DNA from: Acidimicrobiia bacterium
Lineage (GTDB): Bacteria; Actinomycetota; Acidimicrobiia; IMCC26256; PALSA-555
Direction: 5' to 3'
NCBI GenBank assembly: GCA_035948415.1
Contig: DASZJD010000026.1
Coordinates: 1-47,149 of the forward strand
Length of the DNA: 47,149 bases
Part shown: positions 25,616-35,038 of the stretch, piece after piece
Numbering within the stretch: position 1 is the first letter of the stretch
How the letters are laid out: each line of letters starts with the position of its first letter
Program-made: the position numbers and the translations under genes
Notes under the pieces: generated by a model
The model's input: the letters and a program-made list of their open reading frames with translations, nothing else
Database searches by the model: none
What the model was told of the DNA's origin: nothing

Positions 25616-25647
25616 GCCTGGGCCCGCCCCGGAGGGCGGGCCCAGGC
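25616..25647 (-). terminator. Strong 14-bp hairpin terminator after livK
   Basis: GCCTGGGCCCGCCC (25616-25629) and GGGCGGGCCCAGGC (25634-25647) are perfect complements around a CGGA tetraloop. The hairpin begins 25 bases past the livK stop and precedes the penicillin-binding-protein gene. There is no T-tract, as is usual in this GC range. It most likely ends the liv operon transcript. Confidence 0.75.
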
Positions 25648-25671
25648 GAACCCAGTGGCGGAGGGAGGCGG

Positions 25672-26922
25672 CTAGAACTTCAGCTGGCCGGCCTCCGCCG
25701 ACACGAACGCCGGCTGGAGGATGTCCAGGCCGATCGGCTTCCCGTTCACGATCCGCGAGATCGTGGTGTCGCGGGGCGGGTTCCGCTTCGAGGCGGGCCC
25801 GTAGGTGTAGTCGCCGATCAGGTTCTGGAACGTCAGCTTCGGGATCTGCTGCACGGCCTTCTGGATCCCCGCGTGGCTGAGGTCCCCGTTCTTCACGGCC
25901 TGCTCGAGCACCTGGTCGACGCCCCAGGATTCCGCGTAGCCGAACGCGAAGTACTGGTCCGGCTTCTGGGTCGGCGAGAACTGCTGCACGTCGCTGAGCA
26001 TCCTCGCCATGCCGGGCACGGTCGTGTCGCCCCAGGCCGGACCCTCAGAGAGCAGCCAGAAGTGCTTGGCGTAGAAGTCGCCCTGGTCGGGGCTGGCCTC
26101 GAATCCCGAGAGCCACGTCGGCCCGAGCCCGAGCACCTGCGGCGTGAAGTTCCGACCGATCATCTTCGTGACGATCGACAGGGTGTCGTTCGGCACCGAC
26201 GCCAGGAACACGGCGTCGCACTTGGCGTCGGCCAGCTGGCCCACCTGGGCGCTCACGTCCGAGCCGGTCGCGAACCGCACCGTCACCGCCGTCTTGAACT
26301 TCAGCTTCGACCCCGCGAAGCTCAGGCCCTGCAGCCCGGCGGCGCCGTACTGGTCGTCCTGGGCGATGGCGCAGATCTTCTTCCCCTGGCCGCCGTGCTT
26401 GATGTAGTAGTCGAAGCCGTTCACGGCCTCGACCTGGTAGGGCGCGCCGACCGGGACCAGCTGCGGCACCTTCACCCACAGCGAGTCGAGGGTCGCCGGG
26501 GCGGCCACGAGGCCGTCGGCCTTGAGCCGCTGCAGGACCGCCTGCACGATCTGGGTCCCGAGGACCTGGTCGAAGGCGACGACGTTGTCCTTGATCTGGT
26601 CGTAGCCCTGTAACGCGTTCGAGACCATGTACTGGCTGTCCTGCTGGACCAGCTGGACCCGGTACTTGCCGGCGACGCCGCCCTTGGCGTTCACGGAGTC
26701 CCAGTACACCTGGTTGCCGTTGGTCAGTGGCTTGCCGATGACGGCGGCGATGCCGCTGAGCGGCGTGATCACCCCGAGCTTGATGGTGTGACCGTCGAAG
26801 CCCGGCACCGTCGGCGGCGCCTTCGCTCCGTGACCGGCCGCGGCCACCGGCGACACCGAGGTGCCGATCGCGAGGGTCGCCGCAGCCAGGATCCACAGGA
26901 TCCGGCCCAGGTTCTTCCGCAT
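25672..26922 (-). CDS. ABC transporter substrate-binding protein, branched-chain amino acid (LivK) type
   Basis: A 416-aa periplasmic-binding-type protein. A signal peptide (about 1-29, ending PVAAA) has no lipobox cysteine. The mature domain starts with IKLGVITPLSGIAAVIGKPLTNGNQ, typical of the Leu/Ile/Val-binding family. VNAKGGVAGKYRVQLVQQDSQ and the later ICAIAQDDQYG also match. The family also binds amides, aromatic acids and short-chain fatty acids, and the acyl-CoA ligase in this operon suggests a carboxylic acid rather than an amino acid. GGGGGAACG precedes ATG 26922. It is the last gene of the operon, 55 bases after livM, and is followed by a strong hairpin. Confidence 0.87.
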   Translation of the reverse strand: MRKNLGRILWILAAATLAIGTSVSPVAAAGHGAKAPPTVPGFDGHTIKLGVITPLSGIAAVIGKPLTNGNQVYWDSVNAKGGVAGKYRVQLVQQDSQYMVSNALQGYDQIKDNVVAFDQVLGTQIVQAVLQRLKADGLVAAPATLDSLWVKVPQLVPVGAPYQVEAVNGFDYYIKHGGQGKKICAIAQDDQYGAAGLQGLSFAGSKLKFKTAVTVRFATGSDVSAQVGQLADAKCDAVFLASVPNDTLSIVTKMIGRNFTPQVLGLGPTWLSGFEASPDQGDFYAKHFWLLSEGPAWGDTTVPGMARMLSDVQQFSPTQKPDQYFAFGYAESWGVDQVLEQAVKNGDLSHAGIQKAVQQIPKLTFQNLIGDYTYGPASKRNPPRDTTISRIVNGKPIGLDILQPAFVSAEAGQLKF

Positions 26923-26977
26923 CGTTCCCCCCTTTGGGACGGTTCCGGCCCCGCCGCGGTCGGGTCTCCCGTGATCC

Positions 26978-28132
26978 TCAGTACCGGAAGGGCCAGGAAC
27001 GGAAGTATGCCTGAACCCGGCGCCAAATCCCGGCCATCCCCCGGGGCTCGAAGACCAGGAAGATGATGATGAGCAGGGCGTAGATGATGGTGCTGAGGGC
27101 GCCCTTGCTCAGCCCGCTCTTGGCCGGGTCGGTCACCACGATCCCGCTGATGAGCGGGAGCGAGGTGGCGTACTGGTCGATGAGCTTCGGGAGGGCGCCG
27201 ATCAGCACCGCCCCCAGGACCGGCCCGTACATGGTCCCGATGCCGCCGACCACGATGATGGCGAGGAAGGTGATCGACAGCGTGATGCCGAGGGAGGTCT
27301 CGTCGGGGGTCAGGTAGCCGAGGTAGAGGCCGTACAGCGCGCCGGCGAGCGCCGCGATGGCGCTCGAGATCACGAAGGCGCCGATCTTGTACCGGAACAG
27401 GCTCACGCCGACGACCTCGGCGGCGACGTCGCGGTCGCGCACGGCCTGGAGCGCGCGGCCGGGACGGCTGCGCACGATGTTCTTGACCAGGATCGCCACG
27501 ACCGCCACGATTCCCCAGGCCAGGTACATGAGGCCCTGCTTCGGCCCCATCGACTGGCCGAACACCTTGAAGTTGCCGAGCAGGTTCAGCTTGTGGCCGG
27601 CGATGTTGTAGACGTCGGCCTTGGGCGGCATCGCGGTGCCGGCGTTCCCGCCCGTGACCGTCGTCCACTTCTGCCACAGGTACAGCGCCAGGTAGACGAG
27701 GCCGAGCGTCACGATCACCAGGTAGTTGCCGCGCAGCCGCAGAGCCGGCAGCCCGATCACGAACCCCACCACCCCGCCGAGGATCATGGCGATGATCAGG
27801 TAGACCCACAGGTTGAGGTTGTACCCATGGGGCGGCGAGCCGAGCAGGCGGCCGCCGCCGAGGTAGGCGGCGGTGAACGCGCCGAGCCCGATGAACGCGG
27901 CGTGCCCGAGCGAGGGCTGGCCCGTGTACCCGGTGAGCAGGTTCAGGCCGATCGCGCCGATGGCGGTGATCCCGGCCAGCGCGAACACGTTCGCCCACAG
28001 GTTGTCGACGAACAACGGCAGGAACAGGTACAGCGCCGCCAGCAGGACGAGGAAGGCGCGCTTCGTCCAGGTCGGGAACAGGCGCAGGTCGTCGGCGTAG
28101 CTGCGGACCATGGCGCGGTTGGCTCGAGCCAT
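26978..28132 (-). CDS. livM: Branched-chain-type ABC transporter permease (LivM)
   Basis: A 384-aa membrane permease. Family landmarks include GLNLLTGYTGQPSLGHAAF, PALRLRGNYLVIVTLGL and VVGGIGTMYGPVLGAVLIG, with about nine hydrophobic segments. ATG 28132 overlaps the TGA of livH by one base (TGATG), showing translational coupling; the very long open frame upstream of it is antisense-like noise over livH. It forms the channel with LivH, energised by LivG and LivF. Confidence 0.92.
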   Translation of the reverse strand: MARANRAMVRSYADDLRLFPTWTKRAFLVLLAALYLFLPLFVDNLWANVFALAGITAIGAIGLNLLTGYTGQPSLGHAAFIGLGAFTAAYLGGGRLLGSPPHGYNLNLWVYLIIAMILGGVVGFVIGLPALRLRGNYLVIVTLGLVYLALYLWQKWTTVTGGNAGTAMPPKADVYNIAGHKLNLLGNFKVFGQSMGPKQGLMYLAWGIVAVVAILVKNIVRSRPGRALQAVRDRDVAAEVVGVSLFRYKIGAFVISSAIAALAGALYGLYLGYLTPDETSLGITLSITFLAIIVVGGIGTMYGPVLGAVLIGALPKLIDQYATSLPLISGIVVTDPAKSGLSKGALSTIIYALLIIIFLVFEPRGMAGIWRRVQAYFRSWPFRY

Positions 28133-29037
28133 CAGACCCTCTGGACGTCTCGCGTGCCGAACAGCCCGTAGGGGCGCACGAGCAGCACCAAGAACATGAT
28201 GATGTACGGGACGACGTCGGCGAACTCGGGGCCGAGCGCTGGGAACTGGGCCGGGACGTACCCGCCGGTCATCACCTGGGCCACGCCGATGATGAGGCCA
28301 CCGACGACCGCCCCGCCCGGCGAGTCGAGGCCGCCGAGGATGATGGCGGGGAAGGCCCGCAGCGCGATCAGGCTGAGGCTCACGCTCAGGCCGGGCGCGG
28401 GGCCGGCGCCGCCGGCCAGCATCATCCCCCCGACCACCGCCACCGCCCCGGCGATGGCCCAGGAGAGGGCGAAGATCTGGCGGACGCTGATGCCCTGCGC
28501 CAGCGCGGCCTCCTGGTCGACGGCCGTGGCCCGCATCGCCAGCCCCGCGCGCGTGTAGCGGAAGAGGAGGAAGAAGGCGCCGAGCACGACGGCGCCGAGC
28601 ACGACGGTGGCGATGTTGACCTGGAGAATGCGCACGTCGCCGAGCCGGACGGTGTGCAGCCGCCAGGGGGTCAGCACGCCCCCGGGCGGGTTGTGCCAGA
28701 CCGTGGTGGTGACGGGCTCGACGAGCAGGAACAGCCCGATGGTGATGAGGATCACCGCGAAGATGGGCTGGCCGATCATCCGGCGGAGCACGAGGGCCTC
28801 GAACGCGGCCCCGATCGCGGCGCAGCACGCCATCGCGAAGACGGCGCTGACCCAGAACGGCAGCCCCCAGGTGTGCTCGGCCTGGTAGACGAGGAAGGCG
28901 CCGAAGACCACGAGGCCGCCCTGGGCGAAGTTGATGATCCGGGTGGCGCGGTAGATGACCACGAACCCGAGGGCCACGAGCGCGTACACGGCGCCCAGCG
29001 CGAGCCCGTCGCCGAGGAGGCTGAAGAACTTCGTCAC
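28132..29037 (-). CDS. livH: Branched-chain-type ABC transporter permease (LivH)
   Basis: A 301-aa membrane permease. The start LLGDGLALGAVYALVALGF and the following IYRATRIINFAQGGLVVFGAF are classical LivH landmarks. RAGLAMRATAVDQEAALAQG is the cytoplasmic coupling region, and AFPAIILGGLDSPGGAVVGG is typical of its end. GTG 29037 overlaps the stop of the acyl-CoA ligase by four bases (GTGA), and its own stop touches livM. Both permeases look complete. Confidence 0.92.
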   Translation of the reverse strand: MTKFFSLLGDGLALGAVYALVALGFVVIYRATRIINFAQGGLVVFGAFLVYQAEHTWGLPFWVSAVFAMACCAAIGAAFEALVLRRMIGQPIFAVILITIGLFLLVEPVTTTVWHNPPGGVLTPWRLHTVRLGDVRILQVNIATVVLGAVVLGAFFLLFRYTRAGLAMRATAVDQEAALAQGISVRQIFALSWAIAGAVAVVGGMMLAGGAGPAPGLSVSLSLIALRAFPAIILGGLDSPGGAVVGGLIIGVAQVMTGGYVPAQFPALGPEFADVVPYIIMFLVLLVRPYGLFGTRDVQRV

Positions 29038-30878
29038 TGGCCGCCTCCCGACGCGTACATCCCCTCGATGAGGTCGGCGAACTGCTCGACGACCTGCTGG
29101 CGGCGCACCTTCTGGGTCGCGGTGAGGGCACCGACCTCGCCGAGGTCGACCGGCAGCAGCTCGAACCGTCGGAGCTGCTCCGCGTCGGCCAGGCGCTCGT
29201 TGGTGTCGGCGATCTGGCGCTCGACGAGCCGCCGAACCTCGGGCTTGCTCACGAGGTCGTGCTCGGTCGTGAACTGGAGACCCTGCTGCTTCGCCCACTC
29301 TGCGACGGCAGTGCTCTCGACCCCGACGAGCGCACAGAGGTACGGCCGCCGGTCCCCCACGACCATCGCCTCGCTGATGAAGGGCGACACCTTGGCCAGG
29401 TTCTCGATCTTGGCCGGCGAGACGTTGAGGCCGCCGGCGGTCACGATGACGTCCTTCTTGCGGCCGGTGATCCGGAGGTTGCCGTCGGCGTCGAGCTCGC
29501 CGAGGTCGCCGGTGTGCAGCCAACCCTCGGCGTCGAGCACGGCGCGCGTCGCGGCCTCGTCGCCGAGGTAGCCGACGAAGTTGCCGGGGCTGCGGATCAG
29601 GATCTCGGCGTCGGCGGCGACGCGCACATCGACGCCCGGCAGGGCGGGGCCGACGGTGCCGAGCCGCACGTCGTCGGCCCGGTGCGCGGTGGCAACGGCG
29701 GTGTCCTCGGTCTGGCCGTAGGTCTCCCGGAGCGGGACGCCGAGCGACCACCAGTACTCGAGGACCTCCGGCGCGATAGGCGCCGCCCCGGAGAGGGCGA
29801 TGCGCACCCGCGAGAGTCCGACCTTCTGGCGCAGGGTGCGGAACAGCAGGAGCCACCCGACGGCGGCCCAGAACCGGCTCCCCGCTCGGCCCCGCCGGCG
29901 AGCCTCGCCGATCCGGGCCCCCTGACGCTGGCAGGTCGCGTACACCTGGCGCTTCAGCCAGCTGGCGTTCCGCACGCGGAAGAGCACGGACCCCATGAGG
30001 CGCTCCCAGACCCGCGGCACCCCCAGGAAGAAGGTGGGCTGCACCTCCCGCAGGTCGTTGGCGAAGGATTCGCCGCCCTCGCCGAAGTTGACGACGTACC
30101 CGGCGTGCACGGCCGCGATGACCGAGACGAGCCGCTCGGCGACGTGGCTGAGCGGCAGGTAGGAGAGGATCTCGTCGTCGCGGCGGGCGCCGAAGAACTC
30201 GGTGAGGATGCTCGCCGCCGCGCTCAGGTTGGCGTGCGAGAGCATCACGCCGCTCGGCGGGGCGCCCACGCCGGACGTGTACACGACGACGGCGACGTCG
30301 CCGCCGCCCCGGAGCTGGGCCACGAGCTCGCCCCACAGCTCGAGGACCCCCCGGGCCGGCTGCTCGCCGAGGTTCTCGAGCTCGTCGAGGCTCATCGTCA
30401 TGGGGTCCAGGAGCGACTGGATTCCCCGGGTGTCGAGCACCACGATCTTCTCGAGGCGGGGCAGGTCACCCCGCACGGCGAGCGTCTTGTCGAGCTGCTC
30501 CTCGTCCTCGACGAACACGACCCGAGCCTCGGAGTCGCGCAGCACCTGGGCCACGCCCGCCTCCACCTCGCTCGGGTACACGCCGACCGTCACCGCGCCG
30601 ACGCTCTGGATGCCCAGGTCGGCGAACAGCCACTCCGGCCGGTTCTCGCTGAGCACCGCCACCCGGTCCCCCGGCCCGAGGCCCAGCTCGCGGAGGCCGA
30701 GCGCGACGGTCGCGACCCGGGCGGCGTACTCACCCCAGGAGATCTCGAGCCAGCGGCCGAGCCGCTTCACGCGCAGGGCCGGGTCCCGCGGCCGGGTCTC
30801 GGCCTGCGCGAGGAGTCGGGCCGGGAGGGTGGCGGCGCCGAGCCTCGAGCCCGCGGGGGTCTCGACCCCGGCGGTCAC
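29034..30878 (-). CDS. Long-chain acyl-CoA synthetase family ligase embedded in liv operon
   Basis: A 614-aa AMP-forming acyl-CoA ligase of the FadD15/ACSL type. Visible motifs are LSENRPEW (77-84), the P-loop region at 199-211, YGQTE (387-391), the hinge GRKKD (472-476), and catalytic Lys590 in TATQKVRR. The P-loop, normally YTSGTTGxPKG, reads YTSGVGAPPSG, so the second and third Thr/Gly positions and the conserved Lys are changed. All other motifs are intact. GTG 30878 overlaps the livG stop by four bases. Ligases in such clusters are thought to trap the imported acid as a CoA thioester. Activity with this P-loop is uncertain. Confidence 0.87.
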   Translation of the reverse strand: MTAGVETPAGSRLGAATLPARLLAQAETRPRDPALRVKRLGRWLEISWGEYAARVATVALGLRELGLGPGDRVAVLSENRPEWLFADLGIQSVGAVTVGVYPSEVEAGVAQVLRDSEARVVFVEDEEQLDKTLAVRGDLPRLEKIVVLDTRGIQSLLDPMTMSLDELENLGEQPARGVLELWGELVAQLRGGGDVAVVVYTSGVGAPPSGVMLSHANLSAAASILTEFFGARRDDEILSYLPLSHVAERLVSVIAAVHAGYVVNFGEGGESFANDLREVQPTFFLGVPRVWERLMGSVLFRVRNASWLKRQVYATCQRQGARIGEARRRGRAGSRFWAAVGWLLLFRTLRQKVGLSRVRIALSGAAPIAPEVLEYWWSLGVPLRETYGQTEDTAVATAHRADDVRLGTVGPALPGVDVRVAADAEILIRSPGNFVGYLGDEAATRAVLDAEGWLHTGDLGELDADGNLRITGRKKDVIVTAGGLNVSPAKIENLAKVSPFISEAMVVGDRRPYLCALVGVESTAVAEWAKQQGLQFTTEHDLVSKPEVRRLVERQIADTNERLADAEQLRRFELLPVDLGEVGALTATQKVRRQQVVEQFADLIEGMYASGGGQ

Positions 30879-31699
30879 GGCTCGGCCCTCGCCTCGCTCA
30901 TCGGCGGGCCCGGCGGCTCGTCGGGCTGCCCGAGGTAGGCCTCGATGACCCGTGGGTCGGCCTGCACCTCCGGCGGCGCCCCGGTGGCGATCGGCTGCCC
31001 GAAGTCGAGGGCCATCACCCGGTCGGCGATGTCCATGACGAGATGCATGTCGTGCTCCACCAGGATCATCGAGAGCTCGAACTCGGCCCGGACCTGGAGG
31101 ATGTAGCGGGCCATGTCCTCGGTCTCCTCGAGGTTCATGCCGGCGACGGGCTCGTCGAGCAGGAGCAGCTTCGGCTCCATCGCCAGGGCCCGCCCGAGCT
31201 CGACCCGCTTCTGGATGCCGTACGGGAGCATGCCGACGGGCTGGTAGCGGTAGGGGCCGAGCTCGATGAGCTCGATGACCTCCTCGACCCGCTCGCGGTT
31301 GGCGACCTCCTCTCGCTTGGCTCGCCCCAGCCACACCGCGCCGGCGAGGAAGCCTGTCTTCATGAGGTGATGGCGGCCGAGCATCAGGTTGTCGATCACG
31401 TTCAGGTTCACGAACAGGCCGAGGTTCTGGAACGTGCGGGCGATGCCCATCGCGGCGGTGGTCGCCGGCCGCTTCCCGATGATCTCCTCCCCCTCGAAGC
31501 GGATGTGCCCGGACTGCGGCCGGTACACCCCGTTGAGGCAGTTGAAGATCGACGTCTTGCCGGCGCCGTTCGGCCCGATGATCGCGAAGAGCTCGTTCGG
31601 TCGAACCTCGAAGGTCACGTCCTGCAGCGCGCTGACGCCGCCGAACCGGAGGGTGACGGCCTCGACGTCGAGGAGGGCGGGTCCGCCGACTGCGCTCAT
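30875..31699 (-). CDS. livG: Branched-chain-type ABC transporter ATPase (LivG)
   Basis: A 274-aa ABC ATPase. Walker A is GPNGAGKTS, the Q-loop region is [17 protein letters not shown], the signature is [10 protein letters not shown] (the LivG-type variant of LSGGQ), Walker B is [12 protein letters not shown], and the H-loop is ILVEHDM. The C-terminal tail [18 protein letters not shown] is typical of LivG. ATG 31699 overlaps the livF stop by four bases (ATGA), and its own stop overlaps the ligase start. Confidence 0.92.
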   Translation of the reverse strand: MSAVGGPALLDVEAVTLRFGGVSALQDVTFEVRPNELFAIIGPNGAGKTSIFNCLNGVYRPQSGHIRFEGEEIIGKRPATTAAMGIARTFQNLGLFVNLNVIDNLMLGRHHLMKTGFLAGAVWLGRAKREEVANRERVEEVIELIELGPYRYQPVGMLPYGIQKRVELGRALAMEPKLLLLDEPVAGMNLEETEDMARYILQVRAEFELSMILVEHDMHLVMDIADRVMALDFGQPIATGAPPEVQADPRVIEAYLGQPDEPPGPPMSEARAEP

Positions 31700-32583
31700 G
31701 CGCTCCAGCGCTTGCGCCGCCGGTAGGTCTTGAGGTCGCGGAACGAGCGGCCACCGGTCTCGCCGACGCCGAGGTAGAACTCCTGGATGTCGGCGTCGGC
31801 AAGCAGCGCCGGACCCGGCCCGTCCTTGGCGATGAGGCCGTTCTCGAGCACGTAGCCGTGGTTGGCGATCGAGAGCGCCATCGTGGCGTTCTGCTCGACG
31901 AGCAGCACGTCGGTGCCGGACTGCTTGATCTCGACGATCAGCTGCCGGATCTGCTGGACGATGAGCGGGGCGAGCCCGAGCGAGGGCTCGTCGAGCACGA
32001 GCAGCCGCGGCGCCGCCATCAGGGCCCGGCCCATGGCCAGCATCTGCTGCTCACCGCCCGACAGGTAGCCGGCCGTGGAGCGGAGCCGGTCGCGGAGGAG
32101 CGGGAAGAGCTGGAGGACGTGCTCGTAGGTGTCCTTGACCGACGTTCGGTCCCCGCCCCGCGGGCGCCCGCCGCGGCCGAGCGCGGCGCCGATGACGCTC
32201 GTCACCGCGGCGACGCCGCCACCGAGTCGCGTGTACGCCCCGGCCCGGAGGTTCTCGTCGACGGTGAGCTCGGCGAAGATGCGGCGGCCCTCCATCACCT
32301 GGGCCATGCCGCGCCGGACGATGGCGGCGGCGTCGAGGCCGTCGATGCGCTCGCCCTCGAGCTCGACGCTGCCCTTCGTGATGGAGCCGCGGTGGAACCG
32401 CAGCAGCCCCGACACGGCCCGGAGCAGGGTGGTCTTGCCGGCCCCGTTGGCGCCGAGCAGCGCCACGATCGACCCCGGTCGCACCTCGAGGCTCACGCCC
32501 CGCAGCACGTGGATGGCGGAGCCGTAGACGACCTCGACGTTGCGGACGGCGAGCGTCGGCGTGCTCGCACCCCCCGATGCCAC
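31696..32583 (-). CDS. livF: Branched-chain-type ABC transporter ATPase (LivF)
   Basis: A 295-aa ABC ATPase and first gene of the operon. Walker A is GANGAGKTT, the family-specific [22 protein letters not shown] follows, the signature is LSGGEQQML, Walker B is [13 protein letters not shown], and the switch segment is VLLVEQNA. A roughly 25-residue extra loop (about 130-160, GRGGRPRGG) lies before the helical subdomain. GTG 32583 gives the right N-terminus; the frame stays open far upstream over the divergent GGDEF-EAL gene but that is noise. A -10-like TAGTGT lies eight bases before the GTG, suggesting a leaderless mRNA. Confidence 0.9.
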   Translation of the reverse strand: MASGGASTPTLAVRNVEVVYGSAIHVLRGVSLEVRPGSIVALLGANGAGKTTLLRAVSGLLRFHRGSITKGSVELEGERIDGLDAAAIVRRGMAQVMEGRRIFAELTVDENLRAGAYTRLGGGVAAVTSVIGAALGRGGRPRGGDRTSVKDTYEHVLQLFPLLRDRLRSTAGYLSGGEQQMLAMGRALMAAPRLLVLDEPSLGLAPLIVQQIRQLIVEIKQSGTDVLLVEQNATMALSIANHGYVLENGLIAKDGPGPALLADADIQEFYLGVGETGGRSFRDLKTYRRRKRWSA

Positions 32584-32590
32584 GGGCCCG

Positions 32591-32596
32591 ACACTA
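32591..32596 (-). promoter_or_regulatory. Putative -10 hexamer for a leaderless livF transcript
   Basis: On the minus strand TAGTGT matches TANNNT and ends eight bases before the livF GTG. This spacing would start transcription at or next to the start codon. There is no good -35 match and no ribosome site, which fits leaderless expression as is common in actinobacteria. Confidence 0.35.
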
Positions 32597-32688
32597 ATGA
32601 TCGGCCCCCGCCTCGGACAGGGCCGACCGCCAGGATCGGCCGGCGGGCCGCCGTCAAGCCCGGCCTCGGAGGCGCCGATACCCGGGGG

Positions 32689-34977
32689 ATGGCGATCGGG
32701 GGGTCGAGCAGAGGGATCGGGCGTCGGGTGGCCGACGCCCTCGCGCCGGGCTTTGCGTCGACCTGGGTCGCGAGCGGGTTCACCGCCGCCGCCTTCATCG
32801 TCCTCGACAGCTTCGGGGTGCTCGGCAACCTGCCGGTCGAGGTCCTGCTGGGCCTGCTCGCCGCCGCCGCGATCGTCGCCGAGGCGTCGCGGCGGCTCGC
32901 CGGCACGGACCCGAGCACGCCCGCGCTCTGGGCCACCGTCGGCGTCCAGATCCTCGCGGTCAGCGTCGTGATCTACGCCATCGGCTGGGGTGGCGCCCTG
33001 GGCATCGGCTACGTGTTCGTGATCGCCCGACAGATCGAGGACTACGGCCCCCGGGTGTGGCGACCGGCCGTGGTGTGGACGGCCGCGGGGATGACCGGCG
33101 GCCAGCTCGCGATCGCGACCGGCGGGCTCGGCAGCTACATCAGCCAGCCCGAGGTGCACGGCTTGACGCTCCTCATGGGCCTCGGCGTCGCCTTCATCGC
33201 CGAGATGCTGGCGGGCAAGGTCGACGAGCAGCGCCGCAGCGCCGCCGAGCTGCGGGCCAGCGAGGCGGACTTCCGCCAGCTGTTCGCCGCCAACCCGCAG
33301 CCCATGTGGGTCTTCGACGCCGAGACGCTGGCCTTCCTGGAGGTGAACGACGCCGCCGTCCGGCACTACGGGTACAGCCGCGAGGAGTTCCTGGCCCGCC
33401 GCGTCGTCGACATCCGACCGGTCTCGGAGGTCCCCTCGTTCCTCGCCCACCTCGAGGGCACGCACGACCGCGACATCGTGCAGGGCGAGTGGCGGCACGT
33501 CCTGAAGGACGGACGCGTGATCGACGTCGAGGTTCGCAGCCACACGTTCGTGTTCGAGTCGCGAGCGGCGGTCCTCGTCGCGGTGCAGGACGTCACCGAG
33601 CGCAACTCGCTGCAAGCCGAGCTCCAGCACCAGGCCTTCCACGACTCGCTCACGGGCCTCGCCAACCGGGCCCTGTTCAGCGACCGGGTCGAGCACGCCA
33701 TCCAGCGGGGAGCTCGGGATTCGAGCACCGCCGGCGTGCTGCTCCTCGACCTCGACGGGTTCAAGACCGTGAACGACAGCCTCGGCCACACCGCCGGCGA
33801 CGAGCTGCTGGTCGCCGTCGCCCAGCGGCTGCGCGCCGTGCTGCGGCCGAGCGACACCGCCGCCCGGCTCGGCGGCGACGAGTTCGCGGTCCTGCTCGAG
33901 GACCTCACCGGGGGCGAGGAGGCGTGCGAGGTCGCCGAGCGGGTCCTCGAGGCGGTCGACCGGCCGTTCGCGCTGGCGGGGACCGAGGTCGTCATCCACG
34001 CCAGCGTCGGCATCGCCGTCGTCGGTCACCTGGGCGCCGACCCGGAGGCGCTGCTGCGCAACGCCGACGCCGCCATGTACAGCGCCAAGAACGGGGGGAA
34101 GGGCTGCTACCGGCTGTTCGAGCCCGCGATGCACTCCGCTGCGGTGGCCCGCCTCCAGCTCGAGGGCGACCTGCGCCAGGCCGTCGAGGCTCGCCAGTTC
34201 GTCCTCCACTACCAGCCGGTCGTGTCGCTCACGGCCGGGCGCGTCGTGGCCCTCGAAGCCCTGATCCGCTGGCAGCACCCGACCCGTGGGCTCATCCCGC
34301 CCGCCGACTTCATCCCGATCGCCGAGGAGAACGGGCTCATCGTCGACATCGGGCGGTGGGTCCTCGCCGCCGCGTGCCGGCAGGCCCGCATCTGGCAGGA
34401 GGCGCACCCGCACCTGAGCCTGACCATCGCGGTGAACCTCTCGCCCCGCCAGCTCGCCGACCCGGGCCTCGTCGGTGACGTTCGCCGGGCCCTCGCCGAG
34501 AGCTGCCTCGCCCCCGAGACGCTCACCCTCGAGATCACCGAGAGCGTGCTCGTCGACAACGTCGGCGGCGCCATCGCGCGCCTCGGCGAGCTCAAGGACA
34601 CCGGGGTCCGTCTCGCCATCGACGACTTTGGCATCGGCTACTCGTCGCTCGGCGCCCTCGGGAGCCTCCCGGTCGACACGCTGAAGATCGACAAGGCCTT
34701 CATCGACGGGGTGACGACCGGCGTCGAGGCCGACGCCCTGGTCCAGGCGATCCTGCGGCTGGCCCGCACCTTCCACCTCGTCACCATCGCCGAGGGTGTC
34801 GAGCGCCCGGACCAGCTGCGCCGGCTCGAGGAGCTCGGCTGCGACCAGATCCAGGGGTTCTGCTTCTCGAGGCCGATCCCCGGCGACCGGGTGGAGGCCC
34901 TCCTGCGCCGCGTCCCCGTCGCCACGCCGGCCGGCGTCGCTGCGCTCGCCCCGCAGCCGGTCCTCACCGACCAGTAG
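32689..34977 (+). CDS. Membrane PAS-GGDEF-EAL protein, paralogous to the one at 9538
   Basis: A 762-aa protein. Five or six hydrophobic segments (about 25-172) include YAIGWG, RPAVVW and [12 protein letters not shown], aligning with the membrane part of the other GGDEF-EAL protein. A PAS domain (about 192-305) follows. The GGDEF domain has intact GGDEF (395-399), [11 protein letters not shown], and an RPSD I-site (386-389). The EAL domain has EAL (523-525) and, at 645-653, DDFGIGYSS, in which the usual Thr of DDFGTGYSS is Ile. That residue lies in the dimerisation/metal loop, so phosphodiesterase activity may be altered. ATG 32689 is 105 bases from the divergent livF, and the two may share a control region. 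Confidence 0.9.
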   Translation: MAIGGSSRGIGRRVADALAPGFASTWVASGFTAAAFIVLDSFGVLGNLPVEVLLGLLAAAAIVAEASRRLAGTDPSTPALWATVGVQILAVSVVIYAIGWGGALGIGYVFVIARQIEDYGPRVWRPAVVWTAAGMTGGQLAIATGGLGSYISQPEVHGLTLLMGLGVAFIAEMLAGKVDEQRRSAAELRASEADFRQLFAANPQPMWVFDAETLAFLEVNDAAVRHYGYSREEFLARRVVDIRPVSEVPSFLAHLEGTHDRDIVQGEWRHVLKDGRVIDVEVRSHTFVFESRAAVLVAVQDVTERNSLQAELQHQAFHDSLTGLANRALFSDRVEHAIQRGARDSSTAGVLLLDLDGFKTVNDSLGHTAGDELLVAVAQRLRAVLRPSDTAARLGGDEFAVLLEDLTGGEEACEVAERVLEAVDRPFALAGTEVVIHASVGIAVVGHLGADPEALLRNADAAMYSAKNGGKGCYRLFEPAMHSAAVARLQLEGDLRQAVEARQFVLHYQPVVSLTAGRVVALEALIRWQHPTRGLIPPADFIPIAEENGLIVDIGRWVLAAACRQARIWQEAHPHLSLTIAVNLSPRQLADPGLVGDVRRALAESCLAPETLTLEITESVLVDNVGGAIARLGELKDTGVRLAIDDFGIGYSSLGALGSLPVDTLKIDKAFIDGVTTGVEADALVQAILRLARTFHLVTIAEGVERPDQLRRLEELGCDQIQGFCFSRPIPGDRVEALLRRVPVATPAGVAALAPQPVLTDQ

Positions 34978-35038
34978 CGCCCGCGCTCCCCCACGCCCGC
35001 CTCCGGGACCACCGGGCGCGGCCCCGTACGCTCGGCCC

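Noticed and set aside
28133-30336. Minus-strand open extensions upstream of livM and livH
   Set aside because: They are out-of-frame readings of livH and of the ligase. Arg-rich composition and exact stop/start overlaps of the real genes show they are shadows.
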